64,000 nt of DNA, taken from contig JBCAMK010000002.1 in assembly GCA_038503065.1 (NCBI GenBank), positions 3,658,001 through 3,722,000 of the forward strand, written 5' to 3'. The translations under genes were made by a program, and so were the position numbers. Below are positions 63,456 to 64,000 of this stretch, piece by piece. The DNA is from Paragyromitra xinjiangensis (taxonomy: Eukaryota; Ascomycota; Pezizomycetes; Pezizales; Discinaceae). Every line of letters starts with the position of its first letter. The stretch's first letter is position 1. The notes under the pieces were generated by a model that made no database searches, was not told the DNA's origin, and saw only the letters and a program-made list of their open reading frames with translations.

Positions 63456-64000
63456 GTTGGAGTTGGAGGTTTGAACGCATAGACTTTGGGTTAATTAGCG
63501 CAAAGCGCAAAGAAGGACCAGGACTGTATACCTTTGTTGTCTTGTTCCGAGTAGATTGGGATGAGGATATGACCGAATTGGGGATAACCGGTTAGTTATC
63601 AATAATGGGTTGTTTTCACTAGAGGAAGATGCTCGGGGTTATTGCTGTACTTTTGTCCCGCTTTCCTTCTACTTTCATGTTTATTTATTTGCTTGGCTAG
63701 GGGAGGGGAGGGGAGGGATACAACTTCTTAAAAGTAATAATGATATCTGGGTCCGAAGGCCCTTTCGCTCTCGTTTTGTGCATTCTTCCCTGAGGCGTAA
63801 TAGGAATTGTTAGATACCTCTCGAGTGATGTAATAACATAGACCATTCCCTATATGTGAGTGCTTATAAGCCTCCGGGGTTTGACGACAAATGTGATACT
63901 AAGTAATAGTCACATGAATATACCCCGCACTCTAGAGTGCTAAGCTAGCATCATTGGTTGATTACTTATCTACTATTTCGTGGACGCACACGTGAGCTTC
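63456..64000. other. 3' flank of sterol reductase gene to window end
   Basis: No gene recognised; presumably 3' UTR and intergenic DNA. Confidence 0.35.

Overview
The window is nuclear DNA of a filamentous ascomycete (Pezizomycotina). Genes are interrupted by short introns (about 40-80 nt) with GT..AG ends and CTAAC/CTAAT-like branch sites just before the acceptor. Most proteins are recognisably fungal: SNF1 kinase, ERV25 p24 cargo receptor, an NCE102-type MARVEL protein, LSB1/PIN3 SH3 protein, a JEN-type carboxylate transporter and a FunK1 kinase relic. The loose spacing, the FunK1 relic and a DHCR7-type sterol reductase would fit an early-diverging lineage such as the Pezizomycetes (truffles and morels). 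That placement is inference only.

Layout. 0.5-4.2 kb: a sterol glucosyltransferase-like gene and a small membrane ORF. 4.2-9.1 kb: gene-poor DNA. 9.1-12.8 kb: an FHA-domain protein with acidic tracts and a C-terminal membrane anchor. 14.2-17.1 kb: an alpha/beta hydrolase convergent with a JEN-family transporter. 17.1-20.4 kb: gene-poor. 20.4-22.3 kb: ERV25 divergent from a Pex22-like membrane protein. 23-26.2 kb: a large secreted/single-pass protein with an ectodomain of degenerate repeats and dibasic sites. 27.2-32 kb: NCE102-like, an NDUFAF2-like complex I assembly factor and a FAM210/NAT2-like mitochondrial protein. 32.4-35 kb: a decayed FunK1 kinase. 36.7-43.5 kb: SNF1, SDHAF2 (SDH5) and LSB1/PIN3-like. 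44.3-51.4 kb: a coiled-coil orphan, a 12-exon gene for an 11-zinc-knuckle protein, and a monocarboxylate-type MFS transporter containing a 13-nt microexon. 52-58.4 kb: small hypothetical genes, including a likely pseudokinase. 61.7-63.5 kb: a DHCR7-type delta-7 sterol reductase.

No operon-like or metabolic cluster is evident. Themes recur across unlinked genes: mitochondrial respiratory assembly (complex I, complex II), carbon sensing and uptake (SNF1, JEN, MFS) and sterol chemistry at both ends (glucosyltransferase, delta-7 reductase). Exon boundaries were chosen by eye from splice signals, frame continuity and family conservation; reading frames and lengths were checked by arithmetic, but no database search or transcript was available. 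The points I would pursue first are the repeat/dibasic membrane protein (22964-26174), the delta-7 sterol reductase and the frame-preserving stop-free introns found in three genes.
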